DNA of 21,950 nucleotides, from NCBI GenBank assembly GCA_002372545.1, contig DFHD01000018.1, positions 1-21,950 on the forward strand, read 5' to 3'. The translations under genes were made by a program, and so were the position numbers. The notes beneath the pieces are model-generated. The model was not told the DNA's origin. It did not search any database and saw only the letters and a program-made list of their open reading frames with translations. The DNA is from Lachnospiraceae bacterium UBA3732 (lineage in GTDB: Bacteria > Bacillota > Clostridia > Lachnospirales > Lachnospiraceae). Positions 1 to 7,177 of the stretch are shown here, one piece after another; within the stretch, counting starts at the first letter, position 1, and every line of letters begins with the position of its first letter.

Positions 1-54
1 TCGGAAAAGTATATGAAACGGCCTAGGCGGAGCTTGGTACATTAAATAACCCGA

Positions 55-477
55 ATGATTTCCCCAGATGGGTTTATGGCATTGCCGAGAATATGGTTTA
101 AAGATTGGAACGAAGTTGTTTATGCCGTTGGATATTTCAAGGTGGAAAATGAAACTGATGGATTCAGTTTTTCAGAGGAAAAACCGCATTCAACATATAT
201 AGGATTCGGGACTGATTAGGCAGCGTCAATAAAAGTGTTTTATTCGGATCCAAAAGTAATCTATCAGGAGCAAAATGCGTCTCATGGAACGGTACTATTT
301 ATGTATTATCAGACAATAAGCCCCAAAATGAAAGCAGACAGATGGCAGGTTCCTTTTGTTCTGGCTATGGCAATCAGCAAAACGCCTAATGATCCGGAAG
401 GAAGTCCGAATCCTAAGAATTGTCTTTGCCGTTTTGAAGGATGTGATGATTTTTATCTTCCGGTTACGTGGGAGTGA
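55..477 (+). pseudogene. Interrupted ORF of unknown family, in-frame TAG
   Basis: Frame 1 stays open from about 46 to 477 except for one TAG at 217-219. Both sides read like ordinary protein: upstream includes FKDWNEVVYAVGYFKVENE, and downstream includes SDPKVIYQEQNASHGTVLF. The first ATG is at 55; a GTG at 235 could restart the distal 80 codons, but it has no convincing ribosome binding site. The frame ends in a double stop (TGA TGA at 475-480). I recognise no family. The simplest reading is one gene broken by a nonsense mutation, with its 5' end possibly outside the window, since all three plus frames have stops in the first 45 bases. A sequencing error or two unrelated short ORFs cannot be excluded. 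Confidence 0.4.
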
Positions 478-883
478 TGATAAATATAAAGTACCCGAAG
501 ATTGGATAGGAGACAGTATTGAACAGGATGGTAGTGTTCATTATGACTCTTATATGGGAATAACAATACTTACAAAAGGGAAATGTTTAGGAATAGGAAG
601 TATTGACGTTAATGAGTTCGATGAGTTTGATGAACAATTGCGTCAGACAGTTAACAGTTCTAACCTTCATTTTGTTGATTGGAGATATGAAATTGATAAA
701 TATGATATTATGTGGTATTCAGGAGACAAGGTGTTGGAAGATGGAACCCCAACAGTTTTAGATTTGATTATTGCTGAGGATAATGAAGCCCAATATTTGA
801 TTATGATCGGAACACTAGTGGATGATTCACTATATAGGCCTGTCATAAAAGAATTTTTTTCATCATTAGAATTTGTTGAATAG
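389..883 (+). CDS. Hypothetical protein, probably a 5'-truncated exported protein
   Basis: Frame 2 is open to the TAG ending at 883. The convincing part starts near nt 475 with DDKYKVPEDWIGDSIEQDG and runs to a C-terminal IKEFFSSLEF. The style (VPEDW, alternating beta-like segments, a final FFSSLEF) resembles small secreted or lipoprotein domains of gut Clostridia, but I cannot name a family. Upstream of nt 475, frame 2 is antiphase to the frame-1 ORF and looks like its shadow. None of the possible starts (TTG 356, ATG 389, ATG 437, ATG 556) has a ribosome binding site. I therefore suspect loss of the original 5' end and signal peptide, with accidental fusion to the preceding frame; the ATG at 389 is only nominal. 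Confidence 0.4.
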   Translation: MIRKEVRILRIVFAVLKDVMIFIFRLRGSDDKYKVPEDWIGDSIEQDGSVHYDSYMGITILTKGKCLGIGSIDVNEFDEFDEQLRQTVNSSNLHFVDWRYEIDKYDIMWYSGDKVLEDGTPTVLDLIIAEDNEAQYLIMIGTLVDDSLYRPVIKEFFSSLEFVE

Positions 884-921
884 TATGTGGTAGATGGAAA
901 GCTGACCTAATAGAAAATAAA

Positions 922-927
922 TATAAT
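922..927 (+). promoter_or_regulatory. Possible -10 box upstream of the zinc-ribbon gene
   Basis: A perfect TATAAT lies 57 bp before the ATG at 985, in the AT-rich spacer after the decayed ORFs. No good -35 is present at 16-18 bp; the nearest GCTGAC-like hexamer is too close. Weak on its own. Confidence 0.28.
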
Positions 928-984
928 CTACTACGGGATACTGACTTCACACACTTTTTGAGACTGAAAAAGGAGATAATCTAT

Positions 985-2175
985 ATGGCCTTGATAAAAT
1001 GCGCAGAGTGCGGAAATGATGTTAGTGATAAAGCATCGTCCTGTCCTAACTGTGGATGTCCAATGGAAGAAATAATTAAATCTCATAACAATACAAAACA
1101 GGCTGAGGAACGGAAATCAAATGATACGTCAAAAGCTACGGTTTCTCCAAATAGCACGGAAAAAGCCGTTACTCCCAGAAGTTTAAAAAAGATAGTTGGA
1201 ATAGGAACCGCTATTGGGCTGATTGTTGTGGTTGGTTGTATATGTGCGTGGTATTTTGGATTAAAAGTTCCGCGTGACGATGCTTATAAGTCCTATCTAT
1301 CAGAAGTCCAGGCTGTTAACGATGAAATCCAGCTTTATAATGATGCGATAAACAACTATAACAAAAAAGCTGAAGAAATCAAAGAATCTAACGACTCATT
1401 CGATAAAACTATAAGCACTGCACAGGGGCTTATTGATAGCGGAGATATGCCATACGAAGCTGGAAAAATGACGCTTCTAAACAACAGCGTTAAAGAAGCA
1501 CGGAATAATAAAGTTCCTCTTCCGGAATTGAAATCGTTAGTTGAACCTGTTCAGATTGATACGGATATAAAGAACAAGAAAAAATCACTCATAGAAAGTG
1601 AGAAGGATAAACTTTCAGATGAACGTTCAAAGTACTCCGATGATATTTCCAAAATCACGTCCGAAACAGATTCCCTGACCGTTCCTGATTATACCTCGTA
1701 TGTAAGCAAAATCGAAACCCTGAGCAGGGATTTGGAGAACAGCTATGCTATCCAAAGACAAATTACAGCACCTTCGGAAGAATGGGTAATAACCCGACTG
1801 GGGCGTGTTTCTGATGTTGCCAATATGGCTCCGGTTACAGAAGACCACGATCCGAATGGCAATTTAAATAAAGCAGGGGGATATACTTCAACTGTATACT
1901 TCGGAACACCGTTACTTGGTACTGAAGAATTAAGTGGAGATACACTTATTGATAAGGGAACCATGGCTGGTGGCGCAATTGAAACATATAAAACAGTAGA
2001 GGAAGCAGAAAGGAGAAATGAATATCTTGCATCGTTTGATGGAATGGGATACTTAGCATCGGGCTCCCACATTGTTTTAGGAACAATGGTTATAAGAACA
2101 TCCGATGATTTAAAAGCCTCACAGCAGGAATCACTTACGAATTCGATAATTGCTGCTATGATATCTATGGATTGA
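985..2175 (+). CDS. Zinc-ribbon, single-TM, coiled-coil protein with EbhA-like C-terminal domain
   Basis: This is a 396-aa protein starting at ATG 985, with AGGAG at 971-975 and 9-bp spacing. A TTG at 958 in the same frame would bury that site, so I reject it. Residues 1-25 form a Cys4 zinc ribbon (Cys6, 9, 20, 23; CAECG and CPNCG). A polar linker leads to one transmembrane helix at about 69-92 (VGIGTAIGLIVVVGCICAWY). Residues 95-250 are charged, Asn/Lys/Glu-rich and coiled-coil-like. The last ~130 residues (DPNGNLNKAGGYTSTVYF, then KGTMAGGAIETY, then SGSHIVLGTMVIRTS) match, from memory, a domain found in Firmicutes EbhA-type surface proteins. No signal peptide precedes the ribbon. I infer a cytoplasmic ribbon with an extracellular C-terminus; role unknown. 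It appears monocistronic. Confidence 0.8.
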   Translation: MALIKCAECGNDVSDKASSCPNCGCPMEEIIKSHNNTKQAEERKSNDTSKATVSPNSTEKAVTPRSLKKIVGIGTAIGLIVVVGCICAWYFGLKVPRDDAYKSYLSEVQAVNDEIQLYNDAINNYNKKAEEIKESNDSFDKTISTAQGLIDSGDMPYEAGKMTLLNNSVKEARNNKVPLPELKSLVEPVQIDTDIKNKKKSLIESEKDKLSDERSKYSDDISKITSETDSLTVPDYTSYVSKIETLSRDLENSYAIQRQITAPSEEWVITRLGRVSDVANMAPVTEDHDPNGNLNKAGGYTSTVYFGTPLLGTEELSGDTLIDKGTMAGGAIETYKTVEEAERRNEYLASFDGMGYLASGSHIVLGTMVIRTSDDLKASQQESLTNSIIAAMISMD

Positions 2176-2321
2176 TCTATTATCGGTATTTGTTATGATT
2201 CATTATTCTCCAATTATATACCGTAATTCTTATGTAATCATTTCTTCAGGTTGAGGCAGGTTGCAATATGGATAACCGAGAGCGATTAGGTATTCTCAAA
2301 TAGGACAAGGAGCAGGGAAAG

Positions 2322-3236
2322 ATGGCAAACACACTGAATTTGATAGATCTCATTAAAGTGGCGGGGCTTCCTCTGGACAATGTTGTCGCAATCAGACATT
2401 CTTTCAATAGAAAAGAAAATAAAGACATCTGGGATAAGAACGATAGAAAGTTTTTTGAGGAATATCAGAGCATCCAGCCATCTTCCGGTTTTTTCAAAAA
2501 CAAACGGTATGTTCTTTCCTTTATTGCTGATGGAAGAACTCATTCCCGTTTTGTCGGCTGCTATGAAATAATTGATAAGTTTCCCGCAGACCGTGCGGAA
2601 CGGATGAACGGATTTAATCATCCTGAGTTTTATGATAAACCGGGACATATTTATTTTAAGATGGTTTTATCAGACTATATGCACGATCTGATAGACCGTC
2701 TGGTCGTGGACTGGCCGGGGACAATCGGTTATGTTCAGTATAAAATCCCAGCGCTGGAGAAGAAAACAGTCGTTTCCATATTTCCGGACAGCAAACATGT
2801 CTTTCCCGGCTATAACCATGTGATTTGGGATTTCAATACGATGAAAGAGTACGTGACCAATCCGGAAAAGTATGAGGAGATTGAAAACGCATTAAAGGAA
2901 GTATATGCAGTTTACCTTGTTGTGGATTCAAAACCAGGGAAATATTATGTTGGATCTGCATACGGGAAGGACGGGCTGTTTGGCAGATGGCTGACCTATG
3001 CCAATACAAACGGAAAAGGCGGCGGAAATAAGGATGATCTTGAAGGAAATAAGGGGATTGTTGAATATCTGACCGATAATCCGGATGCCTATCTTAATTT
3101 CCAATACAGCATCCTTGAAGTCATTCATAAAACCGGAATTAACGAAAAGGATATAGCGGCCACACTGGAGGCTGAAAAGATCTGGAAACAGAAACTCCGT
3201 ACCCTGAATACGCCATGGGGAATGAACAGAAACTGA
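2322..3236 (+). CDS. GIY-YIG family nuclease
   Basis: A 304-aa protein; ATG 2322 follows AAGGAG at 2307-2312 (9-bp spacing). The C-terminal third is a GIY-YIG nuclease fold: VYLVV at 197-201 stands in for GIY, YYVG at 208-211 for YIG, Arg222 in GRW is the expected catalytic arginine, and the LEAEKIWKQKL helix (about 282-292) supplies the metal-binding glutamate (Glu283 or Glu285). A Gly/Asn-rich loop (GKGGGNKDD) follows the arginine. Residues 1-190 are not recognised and probably give target recognition or dimerisation. The next gene, an HNH nuclease, starts 33 bp downstream, so the two are likely co-transcribed. GIY-YIG proteins act in restriction, homing or repair; with an HNH partner I infer a restriction or phage-defence role. 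Divergence at the first motif leaves activity untested. Confidence 0.82.
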   Translation: MANTLNLIDLIKVAGLPLDNVVAIRHSFNRKENKDIWDKNDRKFFEEYQSIQPSSGFFKNKRYVLSFIADGRTHSRFVGCYEIIDKFPADRAERMNGFNHPEFYDKPGHIYFKMVLSDYMHDLIDRLVVDWPGTIGYVQYKIPALEKKTVVSIFPDSKHVFPGYNHVIWDFNTMKEYVTNPEKYEEIENALKEVYAVYLVVDSKPGKYYVGSAYGKDGLFGRWLTYANTNGKGGGNKDDLEGNKGIVEYLTDNPDAYLNFQYSILEVIHKTGINEKDIAATLEAEKIWKQKLRTLNTPWGMNRN

Positions 3237-3269
3237 TGAAATGATACTTAATTGATGGGGGAGCCACTA

Positions 3270-4328
3270 ATGAATAATATGTTTCATATCGATTCAGCGA
3301 AACTGGTAGAACAGTTATCCCGTTTTACTTCTTTCGTTTACAACATGGATGGTCATTCAGGTTATCTTAGTTTTCGCGATAGTTCAGGTTTCCTTGGGAG
3401 AGAGGAAGATTTTAAATCCCACGCCGCAGAGGAAGCACGTAATGAATTGAAACTTGCTGATTGGAAAGAGTCCTGGATCGGGAGTGGCAAGATAGCTGCC
3501 TGTGCGGTGAAAGCAATAAATAAGGCAGGGATTCTGGTAAATAAGAATCAACAGATTGATTTCAAAAACCGCCTGGATCCGGAACATCCCAAATACCATC
3601 AGGAGGCAGAACGGGTCCTTTATGACATTTATCGGAACCCTCTATGCCCGGAATCAGTGGCTTTTGAAAATGCCATAAAAACATTCGGCGCAAAGTATGA
3701 TACCATCGCATTTTTATTTTTCGTAAAGGATGATACAAGGTTTCTTCCTATCAGCACAGGGCATTTTGATGCGGGTTTCGCTCTTTTGAAGATAGATTAT
3801 TCGACTTCATATAGCTGCAGCTGGGAGAACTATCAGGGATTCATTAGCATCATTAGGGAAATACGTTCAGTAATGGAAGATATGCTTCCAATGCAGGGAA
3901 CCCCGCGGCTTATTGATGCCCACTCTTTTGTTTGGGTGATTCAGGAGGAACGGTTCCAAAACTGGATCCCGGATACCGCTCAAAATGCTCAAATCGAGGA
4001 AACTACCGAAGGATATTTAAGAGATATAGTATCCGGGACAGGCGGCCGCAGACGATCGGTTTCGAGTGTTTTCGTACGGAATGCTGAAGTTGTTAAAGAG
4101 ACCAGAAAGCGTGCGAACGGTATTTGTCAGTTTTGCGGACAGGCAGCTCCATTTATTGATAAGAACGGAAAACCCTATCTGGAAGTCCATCATGTGATTT
4201 GGCTCTCACGCGGCGGAGAGGATAGTACATCCAATACGGTAGCTCTTTGTCCGAATTGTCATACACGTATGCATATTCTGGACAGGCAGGAAGATATTGA
4301 TAAACTTCTCAGTCTTGCGCATGAATAA
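3270..4328 (+). CDS. HNH endonuclease with unassigned N-terminal domain
   Basis: A 352-aa protein; ATG 3270 has GGGGAG at 3257-3262 with 7-bp spacing. In-frame TTG 3252 and ATG 3255 overlap that site and are rejected. The C-terminal ~75 residues are a textbook HNH/McrA-like nuclease: zinc ligands Cys286/Cys289 (CQFCG) and Cys327/Cys330 (CPNCH), the HH pair His307-His308 after EV, Asn322 in STSN, and the terminal His335 (HTRMH). Residues 1-230 form a separate globular region (for example FLPISTGHFDAGFALLKIDY and DAHSFVWVI) that I cannot assign; it may be a DNA- or modification-sensing module. The gene follows the GIY-YIG gene by 33 bp and ends 28 bp before a strong terminator, so the pair forms a discrete cassette. 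No methyltransferase is adjacent, which would fit a modification-dependent nuclease (inference). Confidence 0.85.
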   Translation: MNNMFHIDSAKLVEQLSRFTSFVYNMDGHSGYLSFRDSSGFLGREEDFKSHAAEEARNELKLADWKESWIGSGKIAACAVKAINKAGILVNKNQQIDFKNRLDPEHPKYHQEAERVLYDIYRNPLCPESVAFENAIKTFGAKYDTIAFLFFVKDDTRFLPISTGHFDAGFALLKIDYSTSYSCSWENYQGFISIIREIRSVMEDMLPMQGTPRLIDAHSFVWVIQEERFQNWIPDTAQNAQIEETTEGYLRDIVSGTGGRRRSVSSVFVRNAEVVKETRKRANGICQFCGQAAPFIDKNGKPYLEVHHVIWLSRGGEDSTSNTVALCPNCHTRMHILDRQEDIDKLLSLAHE

Positions 4329-4356
4329 GTATGACCTTTCGAAACGAAATGAAGAA

Positions 4357-4395
4357 ACGCACCCTGCAAGTATGCTTGTGAGGTGCGTCTTTTTA
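4357..4395 (+). terminator. Rho-independent terminator of the nuclease cassette
   Basis: ACGCACC (4357-4363) pairs perfectly with GGTGCGT (4382-4388). An inner CAAG/CTTG pair (4367-4370 with 4375-4378) closes a TATG loop. The run CTTTTTATT follows at once. It lies 28 bp after the HNH stop codon. Confidence 0.88.
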
Positions 4396-4460
4396 TTGCC
4401 TGACAAGGGGGATTTTCTATGTGAAAAGCTCTCTTTTTTAGATACAATCACCCGTTATTG

Positions 4461-4469
4461 TGATATACT
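4461..4469 (+). promoter_or_regulatory. Candidate extended -10 promoter for the EcsC-containing operon
   Basis: TGATATACT fits an extended -10 (TGn plus TATACT). The -35 region is poor (GATACA at 17-bp spacing). It is placed after the terminator of the upstream cassette and about 130 bp before the first gene of the next run, so a promoter is expected about here. Confidence 0.38.
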
Positions 4470-4535
4470 TAATTCATACTATTAATGATAAAAAACAGGG
4501 CAAATTCTTGAAATAGTTTCAGAAAGAAATAAAAA

Positions 4536-4586
4536 CCCGGCAATGCCCGGGAGAAAGGAAATCCAATCATCAGATGATAGTTGGAT
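4536..4586 (+). promoter_or_regulatory. Two inverted repeats in the leader before the 4598 gene
   Basis: CCCGG at 4536-4540 pairs with CCGGG at 4547-4551 around a 6-nt loop. A second repeat pairs ATCCAA (4561-4566) with TTGGAT (4581-4586) and TCATC (4567-4571) with GATGA (4573-4577). The second sits just before an AT-rich start region that has no clear Shine-Dalgarno sequence, so RNA structure could affect initiation. Neither has a T-run, so they are not simple terminators. Confidence 0.35.
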
Positions 4587-4597
4587 AAAATAATAAA

Positions 4598-5014
4598 ATG
4601 AATATTGGCGATCAAATTAGAAATAACTACAAACCCGCACAGAAAACTGCTGTCTCCAATGATCTTTACAGTTCTCTTGCCATAAAGCAATATAACATGG
4701 CAACGGAACGGATGATGGCAAGCGCGCGGGCCGGCCAGACAAAGCCGCGGCGGATCGGACTTATGATGAAAAAATCAGTTGAAACCACAATTGCCGTCAA
4801 TATCAATAAGAAAACCTGTGACAAACCTTATATTCCTACACAGGACGGTGAAATTTGCATGTCTATTGTTGTCCCTGACCAGAAAGGCTGTGATCTCGTA
4901 TGTAGAGAGATACAAAATCGCTGCACAGCTGATGGTATTGGATTTCAGCATACTACTCAAAAGAACGGATTATATGATGCTACTCATATCCTATGCTTAT
5001 GGGTAGAAGTTTAA
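4598..5014 (+). CDS. Hypothetical protein, first gene of a putative four-gene operon
   Basis: A 138-aa protein with no family I recognise. It has a polar N-terminus (MNIGDQIRNNYKPAQKTAV), an Arg/Met/Ala-rich stretch (ATERMMASARAGQTKPRRIG, about 35-54), then a compact Cys-containing C-terminal part with Cys near 74, 86, 98, 102, 109 and 132, ending ATHILCLWVEV. No signal peptide or membrane segment. The ATG at 4598 has no good ribosome binding site (it follows an A/T-rich stretch), so the start is uncertain or translation depends on leader structure. The next gene starts 61 bp later. The six cysteines in about 65 residues could bind metal, but their spacing matches no zinc motif I know. Confidence 0.6.
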   Translation: MNIGDQIRNNYKPAQKTAVSNDLYSSLAIKQYNMATERMMASARAGQTKPRRIGLMMKKSVETTIAVNINKKTCDKPYIPTQDGEICMSIVVPDQKGCDLVCREIQNRCTADGIGFQHTTQKNGLYDATHILCLWVEV

Positions 5015-5029
5015 AGGAGACGCTTACCT

Positions 5030-5095
5030 GTGACCGAATCCGAAGCACAGAACCTCTTGGAAGGAGAAAAGCCAAATGCTGATACTGAATCTTAA
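5030..5095 (+). CDS. Possible 21-aa coupling peptide
   Basis: GTG 5030 follows AAAGGAG (5013-5019) at good spacing and opens 21 codons (VTESEAQNLLEGEKPNADTES). It ends 20 bp inside the next gene in another frame and spans that gene's own ribosome binding site (GGAAGGAGAA). It may be a leader that couples translation of the 5076 gene, or a chance ORF. Confidence 0.25.
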   Translation: MTESEAQNLLEGEKPNADTES

Positions 5096-5453
5096 AGATC
5101 TGAAGTCATTTGACCACGAAAAGATGATCCGTGAGATATTCATGATCGTCCAGACCGCCGGTAAGATCATCATGAAGAGCGTTACGGAAGAGGAAACCAT
5201 GCAGGCGGAAAGAATCCTTCAGTCGTGGAACCAGCTATTCTCAAAGAACGGACTCAGGGAACCCTGGAACGGAAAACGGATGGATAATGAGATAACCGAA
5301 TGGTATTTCAGCCTTCTGGGTAAAGATGAGTATTCCGGTATATCAGAAAAAGAAATCCAGGTCGATGTTGCGGAGTGGCTGGACAGTATATATCCGGAGC
5401 AGCTGTCATCAGGGGCAGAGGCATGTAATCAGGAAACAGAACTAAAACCATAA
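5076..5453 (+). CDS. Hypothetical small acidic helical protein
   Basis: A 125-aa protein; ATG 5076 follows GGAAGGAG with good spacing. No family recognised. It appears mainly alpha-helical (FDHEKMIREIFMIVQTAGKI, then TMQAERILQSWNQLF), with a central WNGKRMDNEITEWYFSLLG and a polar Glu-rich tail (SGAEACNQETELKP). No signal peptide or membrane segment, so probably cytosolic. It sits second in a plus-strand run, 61 bp after its upstream neighbour and 32 bp before the next start, so co-transcription is likely. The size and amphipathic helices would suit an adaptor or immunity-type protein, but that is only a guess. Confidence 0.65.
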   Translation: MLILNLKDLKSFDHEKMIREIFMIVQTAGKIIMKSVTEEETMQAERILQSWNQLFSKNGLREPWNGKRMDNEITEWYFSLLGKDEYSGISEKEIQVDVAEWLDSIYPEQLSSGAEACNQETELKP

Positions 5454-5485
5454 ACCGGTTGGTATTACACAGGAGGCCAAGGCAC

Positions 5486-6139
5486 ATGAATCCAAATGGA
5501 ATGTTCCCAAATTACGTTCCGCGAGAAACTGTTACTTTTGACAGTATCGAGGAAGCGGATGACTGGTTACAATCATATTGCAATATTGTGGTGAAGCATT
5601 TTGATTATCTTCGATCACCGGGAACCATCAGAAATCGAAAGTCGCCTCTGATTGAGATCGAATATGAAACACATAATCAGTCAGTAGGTTATGTATATGG
5701 CATCAGCGTCGAAAACCAGATCTCACTCCTGAAAAGTGGAAATCAGGACAAATTCATGGAGCGCTGGAAAAGAAAGAATCCGGGACTGGATCCTATAAAA
5801 ATTCTGGTCAGTACATCGCGCTGGGGAGGGGACTTTTCGTCTTTTGTTTTCAGATTTGGTAATTATGCGGAACATGCCTCCTACTATATTCTTTACAGAC
5901 GGAGATATGATGCCACAGGCGAACAGGCAGACTCCGATTATGGCATTTCGGATTATTCTTTTAATGGAAATCCATCATATGATTTCTCACCGAATGAATA
6001 TGACACAGACCGTTTTCAAATACCTGATTATAATATTCCGGATGAACGATTTGCCCCGCACGGTCAGCAGTCGAGATTCGCTCCAAATGGAAATAACGGA
6101 ATGGGTACAAATCTGTACTATGACCCGAACGAGGATTGA
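5486..6139 (+). CDS. Hypothetical protein with Tyr/Asp-rich C-terminal tail
   Basis: A 217-aa protein. ATG 5486 follows AGGAGG (5471-5476) at 9-bp spacing; an in-frame upstream start at 5459 lies before that site and is rejected. Residues 1-150 look globular (FDSIEEADDWLQSYCNIVV, IEIEYETHNQSVGYVYGISV, then ILVSTSRWGGDFSSFVFRFG). Residues ~150-217 are low complexity: SDYGISDYSFNG, NPSYDFSPNEYDTDRF, two RFAP units and an Asn/Gly-rich end. No family recognised. No signal peptide or TM. It is third in the putative operon, 32 bp after the 125-aa gene and 66 bp before the EcsC gene. The aromatic/acidic tail suggests a disordered interaction region (inference). Confidence 0.68.
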   Translation: MNPNGMFPNYVPRETVTFDSIEEADDWLQSYCNIVVKHFDYLRSPGTIRNRKSPLIEIEYETHNQSVGYVYGISVENQISLLKSGNQDKFMERWKRKNPGLDPIKILVSTSRWGGDFSSFVFRFGNYAEHASYYILYRRRYDATGEQADSDYGISDYSFNGNPSYDFSPNEYDTDRFQIPDYNIPDERFAPHGQQSRFAPNGNNGMGTNLYYDPNED

Positions 6140-6149
6140 TGTACCGGTA

Positions 6150-6185
6150 GTCAGCATCTAACAGAGAATCAGATTCTCCCCTGAC
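6150..6185 (+). promoter_or_regulatory. Nested inverted repeat before the EcsC gene
   Basis: GAGAATC (6164-6170) and GATTCTC (6172-6178) form a perfect palindrome around one base. An outer GTCAG (6150-6154) pairs with CTGAC (6181-6185). It fills the 66-bp gap and ends 21 bp before the ATG. It could be an operator or an RNA processing/structure element; there is no T-run. Confidence 0.35.
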
Positions 6186-6205
6186 TTCAGAAAGGATATC
6201 ATTAG

Positions 6206-6937
6206 ATGAAGGATAAAAAGAAATTAATAACGCAGGAAGACCTTATGAACGCCCTTGATATCTGCTATGAAAAATCCAAAGAGGGTCTGGGCAAAGTAGC
6301 TCCGCCTGTCAGCAAGATGGCAGAAGACTATCTCAAGAAAAATGAATCCTTAGAAAAGGCCGCCAAAAGCATGCTGAATCATCAGGTTGTAAAATGTACC
6401 ACGTCAGGTTTTATTACCGGATTTGGCGGACTTCTGACTCTCCCTATTACAGTTCCCGCAAATATCGGAAGTGTCTTATATGTTCAGATGCGGATGATCG
6501 CATGCACGGCATATATGTCCGGTATGGATCTGGATAGTGACCAGGTTCAGACATTTGTATATGCCTGTCTGGCTGGAATATCCGTAAACACCATCGTTAA
6601 AAAGTTCGGCGTCCAGTTTGGAAAAAAAGTAGCGAATAAGGGAATTCAAAAGATTCCGGGAAAGGTGCTTGTAAGTATAAATCAGAAGGTCGGATTCCGT
6701 CTTTTCACAAAATTTGGCGAAAAAGGCCTGATCAACCTTGGAAGAGCAATTCCTGTCGTTGGCGCTGTAATAAATGGTGGATTCGATTATACCGAAACAA
6801 AGATCATCGCAGGACGGGCCTACAAGATGTTTATCGAAGGATCCACCAGTCCGGAAGACGGCTTTTCGGAGGAAATCATAATAGATATGGATGAAATACT
6901 CGAGGATAGCGACAATAGTACGGCTTCGGACGATTAA
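6206..6937 (+). CDS. EcsC family protein
   Basis: A 243-aa protein with GAAAGGA upstream of ATG 6206. It matches the EcsC family, named for the third gene of the Bacillus ecsABC operon and still without a defined biochemical role. Diagnostic segments are TSGFITGFGGLLTLPITVPA (about 66-85), then VLYVQMRMIACTAYMSGMD (about 90-108), and a second hydrophobic/Gly-rich part around AIPVVGAVINGGFDYTETKI (about 180-200). The N-terminus is charged and helical (KKKLITQEDLMNALDICYEK), and the C-terminus is strongly acidic (DMDEILEDSDNSTASDD). The glycine/proline-rich hydrophobic stretches suggest membrane association without a classical signal peptide. No ecsAB ABC transporter is nearby; its partners here are unknown proteins. 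It is the last gene of the run. Confidence 0.85.
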   Translation: MKDKKKLITQEDLMNALDICYEKSKEGLGKVAPPVSKMAEDYLKKNESLEKAAKSMLNHQVVKCTTSGFITGFGGLLTLPITVPANIGSVLYVQMRMIACTAYMSGMDLDSDQVQTFVYACLAGISVNTIVKKFGVQFGKKVANKGIQKIPGKVLVSINQKVGFRLFTKFGEKGLINLGRAIPVVGAVINGGFDYTETKIIAGRAYKMFIEGSTSPEDGFSEEIIIDMDEILEDSDNSTASDD

Positions 6938-7015
6938 CCGGTCTGTTTCGTACGAGAAGAGTTTTAAGGTTTTTAACCATCATAGAACCTTATACATAGC
7001 AAAAAGGCAAAACCC

Positions 7016-7150
7016 ATGATATACATGACTGGCGACACGCACGGAGAAATTAACAGGTTTTCTGCAAAGGCTTTTCCCGAACAAAAGGAAATGACAAAAG
7101 ATAATCTCAAAGACTGTTTATATTTGTATCATTTAACCTACCAAACTTAA
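7016..7150 (+). pseudogene. N-terminal stub of a metallophosphoesterase
   Basis: ATG 7016 opens 44 codons beginning MIYMTGDTHGEINRFSAKAF and continuing PEQKEMTKDN. This is the start of small calcineurin-like metallophosphoesterases, including the first metal-binding D-x-H (GDTHGE). The usual continuation with a CGDFGG-type motif is absent. After the DN codons the reading becomes unrelated (LKDCLYLYHLTYQT) and stops at 7150, 27 bp before the DUF4186 start. Full-length members run roughly 200 aa or more, so about four fifths is missing and the stub cannot be catalytic. It marks a deletion junction near nt 7105 between the EcsC operon and the DUF4186 gene. Confidence 0.7.
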
Positions 7151-7177
7151 GGAACAGGAATAAAAAATCGAAAGGCA

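Noticed and set aside
356..474. First ~40 codons of the frame-2 ORF from TTG 356
   Set aside because: They are antiphase to the protein-like frame-1 reading and lack a ribosome binding site, so they are probably not translated as such.
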